Source: Clostridiales bacterium
Lineage (GTDB): Bacteria; Bacillota; Clostridia; Saccharofermentanales; UBA5734
Assembly: GCA_003532195.1 (NCBI GenBank)
Contig: DOFA01000096.1
Location: forward strand, 1 to 9,509
Length of the DNA: 9,509 nt
Direction: 5' to 3'
Positions 1 to 6,875 of this stretch are shown here, in pieces. A program made the translations under genes and the position numbers. The notes beneath the pieces are model-generated. The model was not told the origin of the DNA. It ran no database searches and worked only from the letters and a program-made list of their open reading frames with translations. The first letter of the stretch is position 1. Every line of letters begins with the position of its first letter.

Positions 1-841
1 TTGACGATAATCCGGCATCGGTACAGACGATAAACCTGGAGCATTCAAAATCGGACAGGATCTGCTGTTCGAGCGGCTTCATGGTTACCTGTTCGTTTGT
101 ATTGCCATTGTTTATATCGAACGCCAGCGGTATACCGTCTCCATCCATGAACAATCCCATCTGCACAATTGGGTTGGGCCGGTGCTCCTTGGATATACCA
201 TACTGTCTAAGTCCGGATTCCTGCTCGATTTCGAAAAAGAAGTTTGTACAGTCGTAGTAGAGGATCCTGGTATTTCTGTCAGCAATTTTCAGGCTGTTTT
301 TGTACAGCTGGGCCTGCAGGTAATCTGACTCTTTGGCCATAATCTCCAAGGCTCTGTATATGTGTTGGAGCTGAAATTGAGGCTGTTCAAGAAAATTTTT
401 GCACATTTCACAGGTGGCGAGTTTGGATGACGGATAGATAATTCTGGAATAGACCAGTCTTGATAAGACTGAGTCCAAATCAAAGGTGAATTTGTACTTC
501 TGAGCCAGTTGGCTGCAGATATTTCCCAGCTCCAACTCGTTATATATTTTCTGCAGGAACAGATACCCGCCATTGAACAGCCTTTGCTCACCTTTAGCAA
601 TCGGCTTGGTCGGTGAAAACTTGACCATAATATCTTGTTTCTCGGCATCTTCCTGTTCATTCATCTTTACAATTTGAGCCCTGACCCAAGTTTCCGGATC
701 TTGACCCTTGAGCTTTTGGGATAGTTCTTCCTGGGTTCCGAACTTGTGTGCGATTTTGCTGGTATTCTTGCCGTTATTGTAAAAGGACTTAATCGCGTAG
801 TAAGAAATGGAGTTTTTAGAGGCAGATTTTTTAAGTCGCAT
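1..841 (-). CDS. IS1634-type DDE transposase, C-terminal part outside the window
   Basis: The enzyme would cut and join the ends of an insertion sequence. Reading leftwards from ATG at 841, 280 codons are open without a stop to the window edge, so this is the N-terminal part of a longer protein. The start follows the Shine-Dalgarno GGGGGA (855-850, minus strand) by 8 nt. A conserved core begins near residue 195: YYDCTNFFFE carries the probable first catalytic Asp (D197). LRQYGISKEHRPNP and GIPLAFDINNGNTNE follow, then CTDAGLSS with the probable second Asp (D275). This order of blocks is typical of IS1634/IS4-like transposases. The catalytic Glu would lie beyond the window. The region is visibly more AT-rich than the genes to its right, as expected for an acquired element. 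The family call rests on remembered motifs. Whether the gene is intact cannot be seen. Confidence 0.88.
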   Translation of the reverse strand, partial: MRLKKSASKNSISYYAIKSFYNNGKNTSKIAHKFGTQEELSQKLKGQDPETWVRAQIVKMNEQEDAEKQDIMVKFSPTKPIAKGEQRLFNGGYLFLQKIYNELELGNICSQLAQKYKFTFDLDSVLSRLVYSRIIYPSSKLATCEMCKNFLEQPQFQLQHIYRALEIMAKESDYLQAQLYKNSLKIADRNTRILYYDCTNFFFEIEQESGLRQYGISKEHRPNPIVQMGLFMDGDGIPLAFDINNGNTNEQVTMKPLEQQILSDFECSRFIVCTDAGLSS

Positions 842-867
842 TGATCTTATCCCCCGCAGTTTCTTCC

Positions 868-876
868 ATTATAACA
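868..876 (-). promoter_or_regulatory. Extended -10 promoter of the transposase gene
   Basis: On the minus strand the sequence reads TGTTATAAT, a perfect TGnTATAAT extended -10 element. It would start transcription near 861, about 20 nt before the ATG at 841. The hexamer 17 nt upstream (896-891, TACCGT) is a poor -35 match, so the extended -10 probably carries the promoter. Confidence 0.6.
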
Positions 877-893
877 TAGTACGATATAGTACG
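876..893. repeat. Two 8-bp direct repeats, 10 bp apart, beside the transposase promoter
   Basis: ATAGTACG occurs at 876-883 and again at 886-893, one helical turn apart. The pair lies in the spacer and -35 region of the transposase promoter. It could be a binding site for the transposase or a repressor. It could equally be chance in an AT-rich stretch. Confidence 0.4.
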
Positions 894-918
894 GTATTAC
901 ATTTGGGTGACATTTGAC

Positions 919-946
919 AAAAAAACAAGGGCTGATGCCCTTGTTT
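919..946 (-). terminator. Rho-independent terminator-like hairpin read leftwards
   Basis: AAACAAGGGC (923-932), loop TGAT, then GCCCTTGTTT (937-946) form a perfect 10-bp stem. Read on the minus strand it is followed by seven T residues (925-919), the classic intrinsic terminator form. No minus-strand gene lies to its right in the window, so it ends no visible transcript. It sits just upstream of the transposase promoter, where it could stop outside transcription from entering the insertion sequence. On the plus strand the tail is only weakly T-rich. Confidence 0.6.
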
Positions 947-1026
947 CAGTTCTTTCCAGCTTTTTCCTTATTTTACAACTGTCAAACTACCGGATTAAAG
1001 CCGGCCGGTCTGGGCGCCTGACTGCA

Positions 1027-1050
1027 AACACCGGCTGACAGCCGGATGTT
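1027..1050. other. GC-rich hairpin of unknown role
   Basis: CCGGCT (1031-1036), loop GAC, AGCCGG (1040-1045) form a perfect 6-bp stem. It extends by AACA pairing with TGTT if A1046 is bulged out. No T-run follows on either strand, so it is not a standard terminator. It lies upstream of the predicted Crp-like promoter and would not be in that mRNA. Confidence 0.35.
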
Positions 1051-1072
1051 CCGGTTCATGTTCTTATCGTGT

Positions 1073-1098
1073 TTCAGCTATGATATAATAAAGCTGAA
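1073..1098. repeat. Inverted repeat flanking the -10 box of the Crp-like gene
   Basis: TTCAGCT (1073-1079) and AGCTGAA (1092-1098) are perfect 7-bp inverted arms separated by 12 bp that contain the -10 hexamer. The core GCTGAA recurs at 1123-1128, so three copies sit 20 and 30 bp apart, whole numbers of helical turns. This is a candidate repressor site. The regulator is unknown. Confidence 0.4.
1081..1089 (+). promoter_or_regulatory. Extended -10 promoter of the Crp-like gene
   Basis: TGATATAAT fits TGnTATAAT exactly. Transcription would begin near 1096, giving a leader of about 78 nt before the ATG at 1174. The hexamer 17 bp upstream, TTCTTA (1061-1066), matches the -35 consensus at only 3 of 6 positions. 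Confidence 0.55.
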
Positions 1099-1103
1099 TC
1101 TCT

Positions 1104-1121
1104 TGATCAGAATCCTGATCA
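1104..1121. promoter_or_regulatory. Perfect palindrome downstream of the promoter, probable operator
   Basis: TGATCAG, spacer AATC, CTGATCA: two perfect 7-bp arms with a 4-bp gap. Dyads of about this size are typical of Crp/Fnr-family sites (the Fnr consensus is TTGAT-N4-ATCAA). With a start near 1096 it covers roughly +9 to +26, a position suited to repression. Autoregulation by the downstream Crp-like protein is an inference. The dyad could also form an RNA hairpin in the leader. Confidence 0.5.
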
Positions 1122-1173
1122 GGCTGAACACATAACATGACGCCAGTCGGTTAGGATGCAGAAAGAGGCGCCA

Positions 1174-1911
1174 ATGAAAAAGATCTGTGAAACTTTGGCT
1201 GCGACAAACCTGTTCGCGGGACTCAATCATGATACCTTCCACGAATACTGCGGCAAGACCAGCATTCGTCTGGTTTGGAAGGGCGAGGTGCTGGTCAACG
1301 AGGGCGACCCGTGCAAAGGGATCGGCATGATCATCGACGGGCAGCTGGCCATGCAAAAATATACCAGCACAGGTGATTTCGCTACTCTCGAACTGCTCGG
1401 AGCCGGTGAATTTTTTGGCGAATACCTGATCTTTGGCAATAAAAAGAGCTATTCAGTCACCATCGAGGCCGTAACCAATTCGAAAATCATTTTCATATCG
1501 AGGGAGATGCTGCTGACTCTGCTCAACCAGAACCCGGGTATCCAGCAGAATTTTCTGACCATTTTGTCCGACCGGATTCAAGCGCAGAACAAACGGATTT
1601 CCTTGCTGTCGCAAAAGAGCCTGCGTCAGAAAATCGCCAATTACCTGCTGGAACTGCTGCGCGAGCAACTGGAAAAAGAAGGGGAAAGCCCGAAAACCGT
1701 CCGAAAAACTGTCTCAACCCAGGCCGTCGAGCTGCCGGTTTCCAAAGAGGTCGTTTCCCGCCTCCTGGCCATGCCGAGGCCGTCATTTTCCCGCGAGCTG
1801 ATCAGCATGGAGCGCGACGGACTGATCCGGGTCAGCGGCCGGGTGATCTGGCTGCTGGACATGGAGCGTCTCGAACGGGGCGTTATTGAGGGATTCCAGG
1901 CCGTCATCTGA
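1174..1911 (+). CDS. Crp/Fnr-family transcriptional regulator
   Basis: A cytoplasmic DNA-binding regulator of 245 aa, close to the usual family length. An N-terminal cyclic-nucleotide-like beta-barrel (about 12-115) contains NEGDPCKGIGMIIDG and GEFFGEYLIF. A dimerisation helix (about 118-145) and a Crp-type winged helix follow (about 150-235), with PVSKEVVSRLLAMPRPSFSREL as the helix-turn-helix. The phosphate-binding Arg-Ser of true cAMP receptors (RSA motif) is not evident; KKSYS stands there, so cAMP binding is doubtful. There is no Fnr-like N-terminal cysteine cluster; the three cysteines (5, 26, 47) are scattered. The effector is unknown. ATG 1174 is chosen because AGAGG (1164-1168) precedes it by 5 nt; the in-frame ATG at 1156 has only TTAGG directly against it. 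The palindrome at 1104-1121 suggests autoregulation. A 106-bp gap separates it from the next gene, so it may be transcribed alone. Confidence 0.9.
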   Translation: MKKICETLAATNLFAGLNHDTFHEYCGKTSIRLVWKGEVLVNEGDPCKGIGMIIDGQLAMQKYTSTGDFATLELLGAGEFFGEYLIFGNKKSYSVTIEAVTNSKIIFISREMLLTLLNQNPGIQQNFLTILSDRIQAQNKRISLLSQKSLRQKIANYLLELLREQLEKEGESPKTVRKTVSTQAVELPVSKEVVSRLLAMPRPSFSRELISMERDGLIRVSGRVIWLLDMERLERGVIEGFQAVI

Positions 1912-1977
1912 TTTCTTATCCTAATGATTTTTTAACATTGGGCAACCTGTTGAAATAGCTTTCTTCAAATCCCATCC

Positions 1978-1986
1978 TGTGATAAA
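1978..1986 (+). promoter_or_regulatory. Possible weak extended -10 promoter for the cda operon
   Basis: TGTGATAAA has the TGn extension and 4 of 6 matches to TATAAT. A start near 1993 would give a leader of about 25 nt. No -35 stands at the right distance; TTGAAA at 1950-1955 is 25 bp away. No clear terminator follows the Crp-like gene, so read-through is also possible. Confidence 0.3.
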
Positions 1987-2017
1987 CTGGATCTGACCGG
2001 ACGGGGGGGATACTTGC

Positions 2018-3457
2018 GTGCAATTGAACAACAGTGATATTCTGACCAACCTGGGCCAGTTTATTACTGATCTATTTTCGGATTTAGCCAACGGCTTGTT
2101 GTTTTTCGGTTGCTTGCTGGATGTTGCGGTTGCCGTTCTGGACATTCTGGCTACAGCGCTGGTTGTCTATTATGTCTTGAAAATCCTGCGCGATTCCCGT
2201 GCCTGGCAGCTTCTGAAAGGGTTGCTGCTGATTATCGGCTTTGCCATAATCTGCAGCCTGGCCGGGCTGACGACGGTCGGGTTCCTGCTCAACAACACGT
2301 TGTCTGTGCTGGCCATCGCTTTTGTTGTCATTTTTCAGCCGGAGCTGCGGCGCGCCCTGGAAGCGGTTGGCCGCAACAGCTTTAATGTCATTTCTTCCGC
2401 CATATCGCCGGAGGAGACCAGCAAATCGTCCGGTTCCGCCCATAACCTGATTGAATCCATTGTCCGGGCTTGTGAGAAAATGGCTGAAACCAGGACCGGA
2501 GCCCTGATGATTCTGGAGCGCAAAACCCGCCTGGGTGAGCTGGTCGAACAGGAAAATGTCGTGGTGATGGACGCTTCGATATCAGCCACCATGCTGATGC
2601 AGATCTTTTACAAGGGATCGCCGCTGCACGACGGCGCGGTTCTGATCCGGGACGGACGCCTGACCGCGGCGCGGGTCCACGTTCCTCTGTCGGACAACTA
2701 TCATTTGCGCAAAGACTACGGAACCCGGCACCGGGCTGCAATCGGCGCCAGCGAGATGGGTGACGCCATTGCCATTGTAGTATCCGAGGAACGCGGCTGC
2801 ATCAGTCTGGCTCTGGAAGGGCGGCTGTATACGCTCGATAATGCGGACGCTTTGCGCACGCTTCTCCATAAACTGCTGGGTCCATCCAGGCAGAGTGTCA
2901 GCTTGAGCAATCTGGGCAACTTGTTCCGTTCCGGCCGCTGGCAGCCGCGCCCGAATGGCCAGGCTGCCGAAGCCGCGGAAACTGCGGCCGAAAATCCGGT
3001 GACCTCAGAATTTGAATCGGCTTCTAATAAGCATAGAGTACCGAACAGCCGCATCCGCCGGCGAATTTTCAGTAAGAACAAGATTGTTCTACTTGTCTCA
3101 TCGTTGGCTATCGCCATTGTTCTCTGGCTTTATATCCAGGTCACTGTCAACCCGGTGGATAAGAAATCATTTACTGTTACGCTCAATGCCGCCGAGGGCA
3201 TCGAACAGATCGAGGAACTGGGATTGATCCCGACAGTTCCGGAAAAAACGATCATCGTCACCCTGCAAGGCCGATATACGACGATTGAAAATCTGAAGCC
3301 AGAGGATATCCGGGCTTATATCGACTACAGCCCGGTTGAGTCGGCCGGCTCCTACCAGTTAAATGTGCTGATCGATGTTCGCAGCCTGATGTATGTCCGG
3401 CCCGGGAGCATATCTCCGGCCACAATCCAGGTTGAAGTCAATGAAAAAGAACCTTAG
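2018..3457 (+). CDS. cdaA: CdaA diadenylate cyclase fused to a YbbR (CdaR-type) domain
   Basis: Membrane enzyme joining two ATP into c-di-AMP, which controls potassium, osmolyte and cell-wall balance. Of 479 aa, residues 31-106 hold three hydrophobic helices ending in FQPELRRALEAVGR, the usual CdaA membrane unit. The DAC domain follows (about 115-285) with both signature motifs: DGA (205-207, in SPLHDGAVLI) and RHR (237-239, in YGTRHRAAIGASE), so activity is expected. A polar, Ala/Glu-rich linker (about 290-350) leads to a fourth membrane helix (355-373). Then comes one YbbR-like module (about 376-475), recognised by VTVNPVDKKSFTV, LGLIPTVPEKTIIVTLQG and IRAYIDYSPVESAGSYQLNV. By family topology DAC is cytoplasmic and YbbR outside. 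CdaR is normally a separate gene with several YbbR domains; none is present here. No in-frame start with a ribosome site precedes the YbbR part. The GTG start follows GGGGGGGA (2003-2010) by 7 nt. ATG-less initiation is thus well supported. Confidence 0.93.
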   Translation: MQLNNSDILTNLGQFITDLFSDLANGLLFFGCLLDVAVAVLDILATALVVYYVLKILRDSRAWQLLKGLLLIIGFAIICSLAGLTTVGFLLNNTLSVLAIAFVVIFQPELRRALEAVGRNSFNVISSAISPEETSKSSGSAHNLIESIVRACEKMAETRTGALMILERKTRLGELVEQENVVVMDASISATMLMQIFYKGSPLHDGAVLIRDGRLTAARVHVPLSDNYHLRKDYGTRHRAAIGASEMGDAIAIVVSEERGCISLALEGRLYTLDNADALRTLLHKLLGPSRQSVSLSNLGNLFRSGRWQPRPNGQAAEAAETAAENPVTSEFESASNKHRVPNSRIRRRIFSKNKIVLLVSSLAIAIVLWLYIQVTVNPVDKKSFTVTLNAAEGIEQIEELGLIPTVPEKTIIVTLQGRYTTIENLKPEDIRAYIDYSPVESAGSYQLNVLIDVRSLMYVRPGSISPATIQVEVNEKEP

Positions 3458-3579
3458 CTGATCATTGGGGCACCCGGCAGTTGGGCGTTGTCATGGTGCT
3501 GTAATATTAGTGCAATAAACCAGACTTGTATTTGTCGCGCAACGATCAGGTTCTCTGCAATATCGGATCTGAAACCAGA

Positions 3580-3588
3580 TGCTATAAT
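3580..3588 (+). promoter_or_regulatory. Extended -10 promoter upstream of glmM
   Basis: TGCTATAAT fits TGnTATAAT exactly. It lies in the 172-bp gap between the cyclase gene and glmM, with transcription starting near 3595, about 35 nt before the glmM start. No good -35 hexamer is seen. It would let glmM, glmS and the amidase be expressed apart from the cyclase. No terminator with a T-run was found in the gap, so read-through is also likely. Confidence 0.55.
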
Positions 3589-3629
3589 GGAGCTGTTCGA
3601 ATGAGTAAATTTTTAAGGAGTAGATATCA

Positions 3630-4985
3630 ATGTCGAGGTTATTTGGAACTGACGGCGTCCGCGGGATTGCCAATAAAGAGTTAACTCCGGATCTTGCTTA
3701 CCGCCTGGGTTGGGCCGGCGCTTTGGTTCTGTCCGGTGAAAACAGCCACCGGCCGGTCATCCTGGTCGGCACGGACACCCGCATTTCCTGTGGCATGCTG
3801 GAATCAGCCCTCGTTGCCGGCATATGCGCTGCCGGCGCTGATGCTTTTATCGGCGGAGTCATACCGACCCCCGGGATCGCCTACCTGAGCCGGAAATACA
3901 AATGCGACGCCGGAGTGGTTATTTCGGCTTCGCATAATTCCTATGAATACAACGGCATCAAGTTTTTCAGCGGCAGCGGCTACAAACTGCCGGACGACAC
4001 GGAGGAACGAATCGAGGATCTGATTCAATCCTACGAAACCGGCGATTTTGAAAGACCGGTCGGATCTGGTATCGGCCGGCGGATTGAAAAGAAATATGCT
4101 TCGCATGATTATGCCGAACACCTGAAACGCCGCATGAGCGTCGACCTCAGCGGCTTGAAAATCGGACTGGATTGTGCCAACGGAGCCAGTGCCCATATTG
4201 CGCCCGCTCTTTTCAGTGATCTCGGGGCTGAAGTCTGTGCGATTGGGATCGAGCCGGACGGTACAAACATCAACGACCGCTGCGGATCGACCCATCTGGA
4301 CCGCTTGCGCCAACTTGTCCGGCGGGAAAGCTGTGATATCGGCATCGCTTTCGACGGCGATGCGGACCGTATGCTCGCGGTCGATGAGAATGGCATCGAA
4401 GTCGACGGCGATGTGATCATGGCCATTATAGCGCATGACATGCACGAACAAGGTGCGCTGCGCGACGACACGCTGGTTGTGACAGTCATGAGCAACCTGG
4501 GTCTGGACATCATGGCCCGTGATATCGGGCTTAATCTTGTTAAAACTAAGGTCGGCGACCGTTATGTGCTCGAGGAAATGCTGCGTTGCGGTTATAACAT
4601 TGGCGGCGAGCAATCCGGCCACATCATTCTGCTGGACGACGCGACGACCGGCGACGGCTTGCTCAGCGCGCTGCGCCTGATGCGGGCGCTGGTAAGCCAC
4701 GGCCAGCGCCTGAGTGACGCGCGGCACATCATGCGGGTTCTGCCGCAGGTTTTAAGAAGCGCCCGGGTGCCAAACGATAAAAAGGCCCGGGCTCTGGAAG
4801 ATACCGATATTATGTCGCTGATCGGCAAAATGGAAAGCCAGCTCCAGGATTGCGGACGGGTTCTGGTTCGACAGTCCGGAACGGAACCGATTATCCGCGT
4901 GATGATCGAAGGCGAGGACCGGGAGCAGATCGCAAAAATGGCTGACCAGCTGACCGAGTTGATTGTCAGCCGTTACGGCGCCTGA
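3630..4985 (+). CDS. glmM: Phosphoglucosamine mutase GlmM
   Basis: Cytoplasmic enzyme that interconverts glucosamine-6-phosphate and glucosamine-1-phosphate on the way to UDP-GlcNAc, peptidoglycan and other amino-sugar polymers. The 451-aa length is typical. All four domain signatures of the alpha-D-phosphohexomutase family are present in order: the phosphoserine loop VVISASHNSYEYNGIKFF with catalytic Ser101; the Mg-binding loop FDGDADRMLAVDENG (DGDADR 242-247); the sugar-binding loop GGEQSGH (325-331); and the phosphate-binding loop RQSGTEPIIRV (414-424). The N-terminal GTDGVRGIAN is typical of GlmM rather than of phosphomannomutase. ATG 3630 follows AAGGAG (3615-3620) by 9 nt. It lies between the cyclase and glmS, as in other Bacillota, where GlmM is known to bind CdaA and lower its activity. 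Such contact here is inferred from family and position. Confidence 0.97.
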   Translation: MSRLFGTDGVRGIANKELTPDLAYRLGWAGALVLSGENSHRPVILVGTDTRISCGMLESALVAGICAAGADAFIGGVIPTPGIAYLSRKYKCDAGVVISASHNSYEYNGIKFFSGSGYKLPDDTEERIEDLIQSYETGDFERPVGSGIGRRIEKKYASHDYAEHLKRRMSVDLSGLKIGLDCANGASAHIAPALFSDLGAEVCAIGIEPDGTNINDRCGSTHLDRLRQLVRRESCDIGIAFDGDADRMLAVDENGIEVDGDVIMAIIAHDMHEQGALRDDTLVVTVMSNLGLDIMARDIGLNLVKTKVGDRYVLEEMLRCGYNIGGEQSGHIILLDDATTGDGLLSALRLMRALVSHGQRLSDARHIMRVLPQVLRSARVPNDKKARALEDTDIMSLIGKMESQLQDCGRVLVRQSGTEPIIRVMIEGEDREQIAKMADQLTELIVSRYGA

Positions 4986-5008
4986 TTTCAAGAAAAGAGG
5001 AAATTCAC

Positions 5009-6862
5009 ATGTGCGGCATTGTCGGTTATATCGGCACGCAAAGCGCGCTGCCTGTCTTGCTGGAAGGACTCAGCCGCCTGGAATATCGCGGTTATGACTC
5101 TTCAGGAGTCGCTTATATTCTGGACGGCGAGGTCAATGTCATCAAAAAGAAAGGCCGGTTGAAAGTCCTGACCGATACGTTGGCGGAACAAGGCTTGCTC
5201 CATGATCCGGACAGCCGGATCCACATCGGCATCGGTCACACCCGTTGGGCTACCCACGGCGCCCCCAGCGATGAAAACTCCCATCCTCACCTGTCGGCCA
5301 GCGGCCGGATCGCGGTAGTCCACAATGGCATTATCGAGAACTACCTGGAATTGAAGCAGTATTTGCAGGACCTGGGGATACGGTTCCATTCCGAGACCGA
5401 CACTGAGGTAGTCGCCCATTTAGTTGAGCACCATTTCATGCAGGATACCGGCCGCGACCTGCTGGCCGCAGTCCGGCTGACGCTAGCCGACATTGAAGGC
5501 TCCTACGCCCTGGGGGTGCTCTGCGCTGATTGCCCCGGGCAGTTTATCGCCGCGCGTAAAGACAGCCCCCTGATTATCGGTCTGGGTCAGAACTGCAATT
5601 TCATCGCCTCGGATATTCCGGCAATTTTATCGCATACGCGCCAGATCCTGATTATGGAGGACCGTGAAATTGCCTGTATCGACAAGGACAGCGTCCGGCT
5701 GTTCGACAATCTGGGCCGGCAGGTCAGCCGCGCCGCCATGACAGTCAGTTGGGATAGTTCAGCAGCGGAGAAGAGCGGCTACGAACACTTCATGATGAAA
5801 GAGATTCATGAGGAACCCCGGGCTGTCCGTGATACCCTGCAGCCACGCCTGCGCGGGGGCCGGATCAGTCTGCCGGAATTCGACTGGGACCGGGACTGGC
5901 TGGAAAACATGCGCTGCATCCGGATTGTTGCCTGCGGCACTGCTTACCATGCCGGCATGGTCGGAAAGTTCCTGTTCGAACAGCTTTGTCGCATCCCGGT
6001 CGAGGTCGACCTGGCTTCGGAATTCCGTTACCGCAATCCAATTATCGACGATAAAACCCTGGTCGTGATCATCAGCCAATCCGGCGAGACCCTGGACACC
6101 CTGGCTGCCATGCGGGAGGCCAGAAACCGCGGCGGCCGCATTCTGGCCATCGTCAATGTCGTCGGCAGTTCAATTGCCCGTGAGGCTGATTCGGTCATCT
6201 ACACCGCAGCCGGCCCGGAAATCGCAGTAGCTTCGACCAAAGCGTACAACACCCAGCTGGCAGCCTTGTACCTGATAGCTTTTCAGCTGGCCCATGTCCT
6301 GGGGCGGATTGACAAGTCCACGTTGACCGCATACCTTGGCGAGTTGGCCAAACTGCCGGAAATGCTGACCGAAACCCTGAAAGTCAAGGACCAGATCCAG
6401 CGTTTTGCCGCCGAACACTATAACGCCCGCAGCATTTTCTTTATCGGCCGCGGCCTGGATTATGCGCTGGCCATGGAAGCATCGCTCAAACTCAAAGAAA
6501 TTTCCTACATCCATTCGGAAGCTTATGCCGGCGGCGAACTCAAGCATGGTACAATTGCCTTGATCGAAGAGGGCACGCTGGTGGTTTGCCCCCTGACACA
6601 ACCGGCGCTGGTGGACAAGATGATCAGCAATATCCGCGAAGTCAAGGCCCGCGGCGCCGTTGTCCTGGGCATTCTCTCGCCGGCTTGCCGAAAAGCTGCC
6701 GAAGTCTGCGACACTGTGTTCAGCATCCCGCAGACCGATCCGCTGCTGTCATCGATTCTGGCGGTGACGCCGACCCAGCTGTTTGCTTATTATATGTCGG
6801 TCAATAAAGGCTTGGATGTCGATAAGCCGCGCAATCTGGCGAAAAGCGTCACTGTAGAATGA
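5009..6862 (+). CDS. glmS: Glutamine--fructose-6-phosphate aminotransferase GlmS
   Basis: Cytoplasmic enzyme making glucosamine-6-phosphate from fructose-6-phosphate and glutamine, the first committed step to UDP-GlcNAc. Its 617 aa are normal for the family. The N-terminal glutaminase domain starts MCGIVGYIG, with Cys2 becoming the catalytic N-terminal nucleophile once Met is removed. It carries GHTRWATHG (76-84), HNGIIEN (105-111) and SETDTE (128-133). Two SIS sugar-isomerase domains follow, with ACGTAYHAG (308-316), SQSGET (356-361) and SEAYAGGELKHG (503-514). The C-terminus DKPRNLAKSVTVE is the canonical closing signature. ATG 5009 follows AGAGGA (4996-5001) by 7 nt. Only 23 nt separate it from glmM, so the two are co-transcribed and there is no room for a glmS ribozyme before this gene. 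Control by glucosamine-6-phosphate must be different or absent. Confidence 0.97.
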   Translation: MCGIVGYIGTQSALPVLLEGLSRLEYRGYDSSGVAYILDGEVNVIKKKGRLKVLTDTLAEQGLLHDPDSRIHIGIGHTRWATHGAPSDENSHPHLSASGRIAVVHNGIIENYLELKQYLQDLGIRFHSETDTEVVAHLVEHHFMQDTGRDLLAAVRLTLADIEGSYALGVLCADCPGQFIAARKDSPLIIGLGQNCNFIASDIPAILSHTRQILIMEDREIACIDKDSVRLFDNLGRQVSRAAMTVSWDSSAAEKSGYEHFMMKEIHEEPRAVRDTLQPRLRGGRISLPEFDWDRDWLENMRCIRIVACGTAYHAGMVGKFLFEQLCRIPVEVDLASEFRYRNPIIDDKTLVVIISQSGETLDTLAAMREARNRGGRILAIVNVVGSSIAREADSVIYTAAGPEIAVASTKAYNTQLAALYLIAFQLAHVLGRIDKSTLTAYLGELAKLPEMLTETLKVKDQIQRFAAEHYNARSIFFIGRGLDYALAMEASLKLKEISYIHSEAYAGGELKHGTIALIEEGTLVVCPLTQPALVDKMISNIREVKARGAVVLGILSPACRKAAEVCDTVFSIPQTDPLLSSILAVTPTQLFAYYMSVNKGLDVDKPRNLAKSVTVE

Positions 6863-6875
6863 AAGGCAGGCCGCT

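Larger units (their letters stand above)
842..1173. other. 332-bp gene-free region between transposase and Crp-like regulator
   Basis: The divergent region holds the transposase promoter (868-876), the minus-strand hairpin (919-946), a second GC-rich hairpin (1027-1050), and the promoter and palindromes of the Crp-like gene (1073-1121). One end of the insertion sequence must lie in the left part, probably somewhere between 890 and 985. The exact terminus cannot be placed because the other end and the target duplication are not in the window. No convincing small gene was seen. Confidence 0.6.

Noticed and set aside
289..660. Minus-strand open frame of 123 codons inside the transposase region
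   Set aside because: It is out of frame with the transposase reading frame, which carries the conserved DDE motifs and runs to the window edge.
1156..1173. Upstream ATG adding six residues to the Crp-like regulator
   Set aside because: The only purine-rich match, TTAGG, touches the ATG, whereas ATG 1174 has AGAGG at a good distance.
3601..3684. Short frame from ATG 3601 overlapping the glmM start (27 codons)
   Set aside because: No ribosome site lies upstream, it overlaps glmM out of frame, and its sequence is explained by the glmM Shine-Dalgarno and coding region.
3804..4727. Minus-strand open frame of 307 codons opposite glmM
   Set aside because: It is antisense to a clearly recognised glmM, has no recognisable domain, and long antisense frames are common opposite GC-rich genes. 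No ribosome site or promoter supports it.
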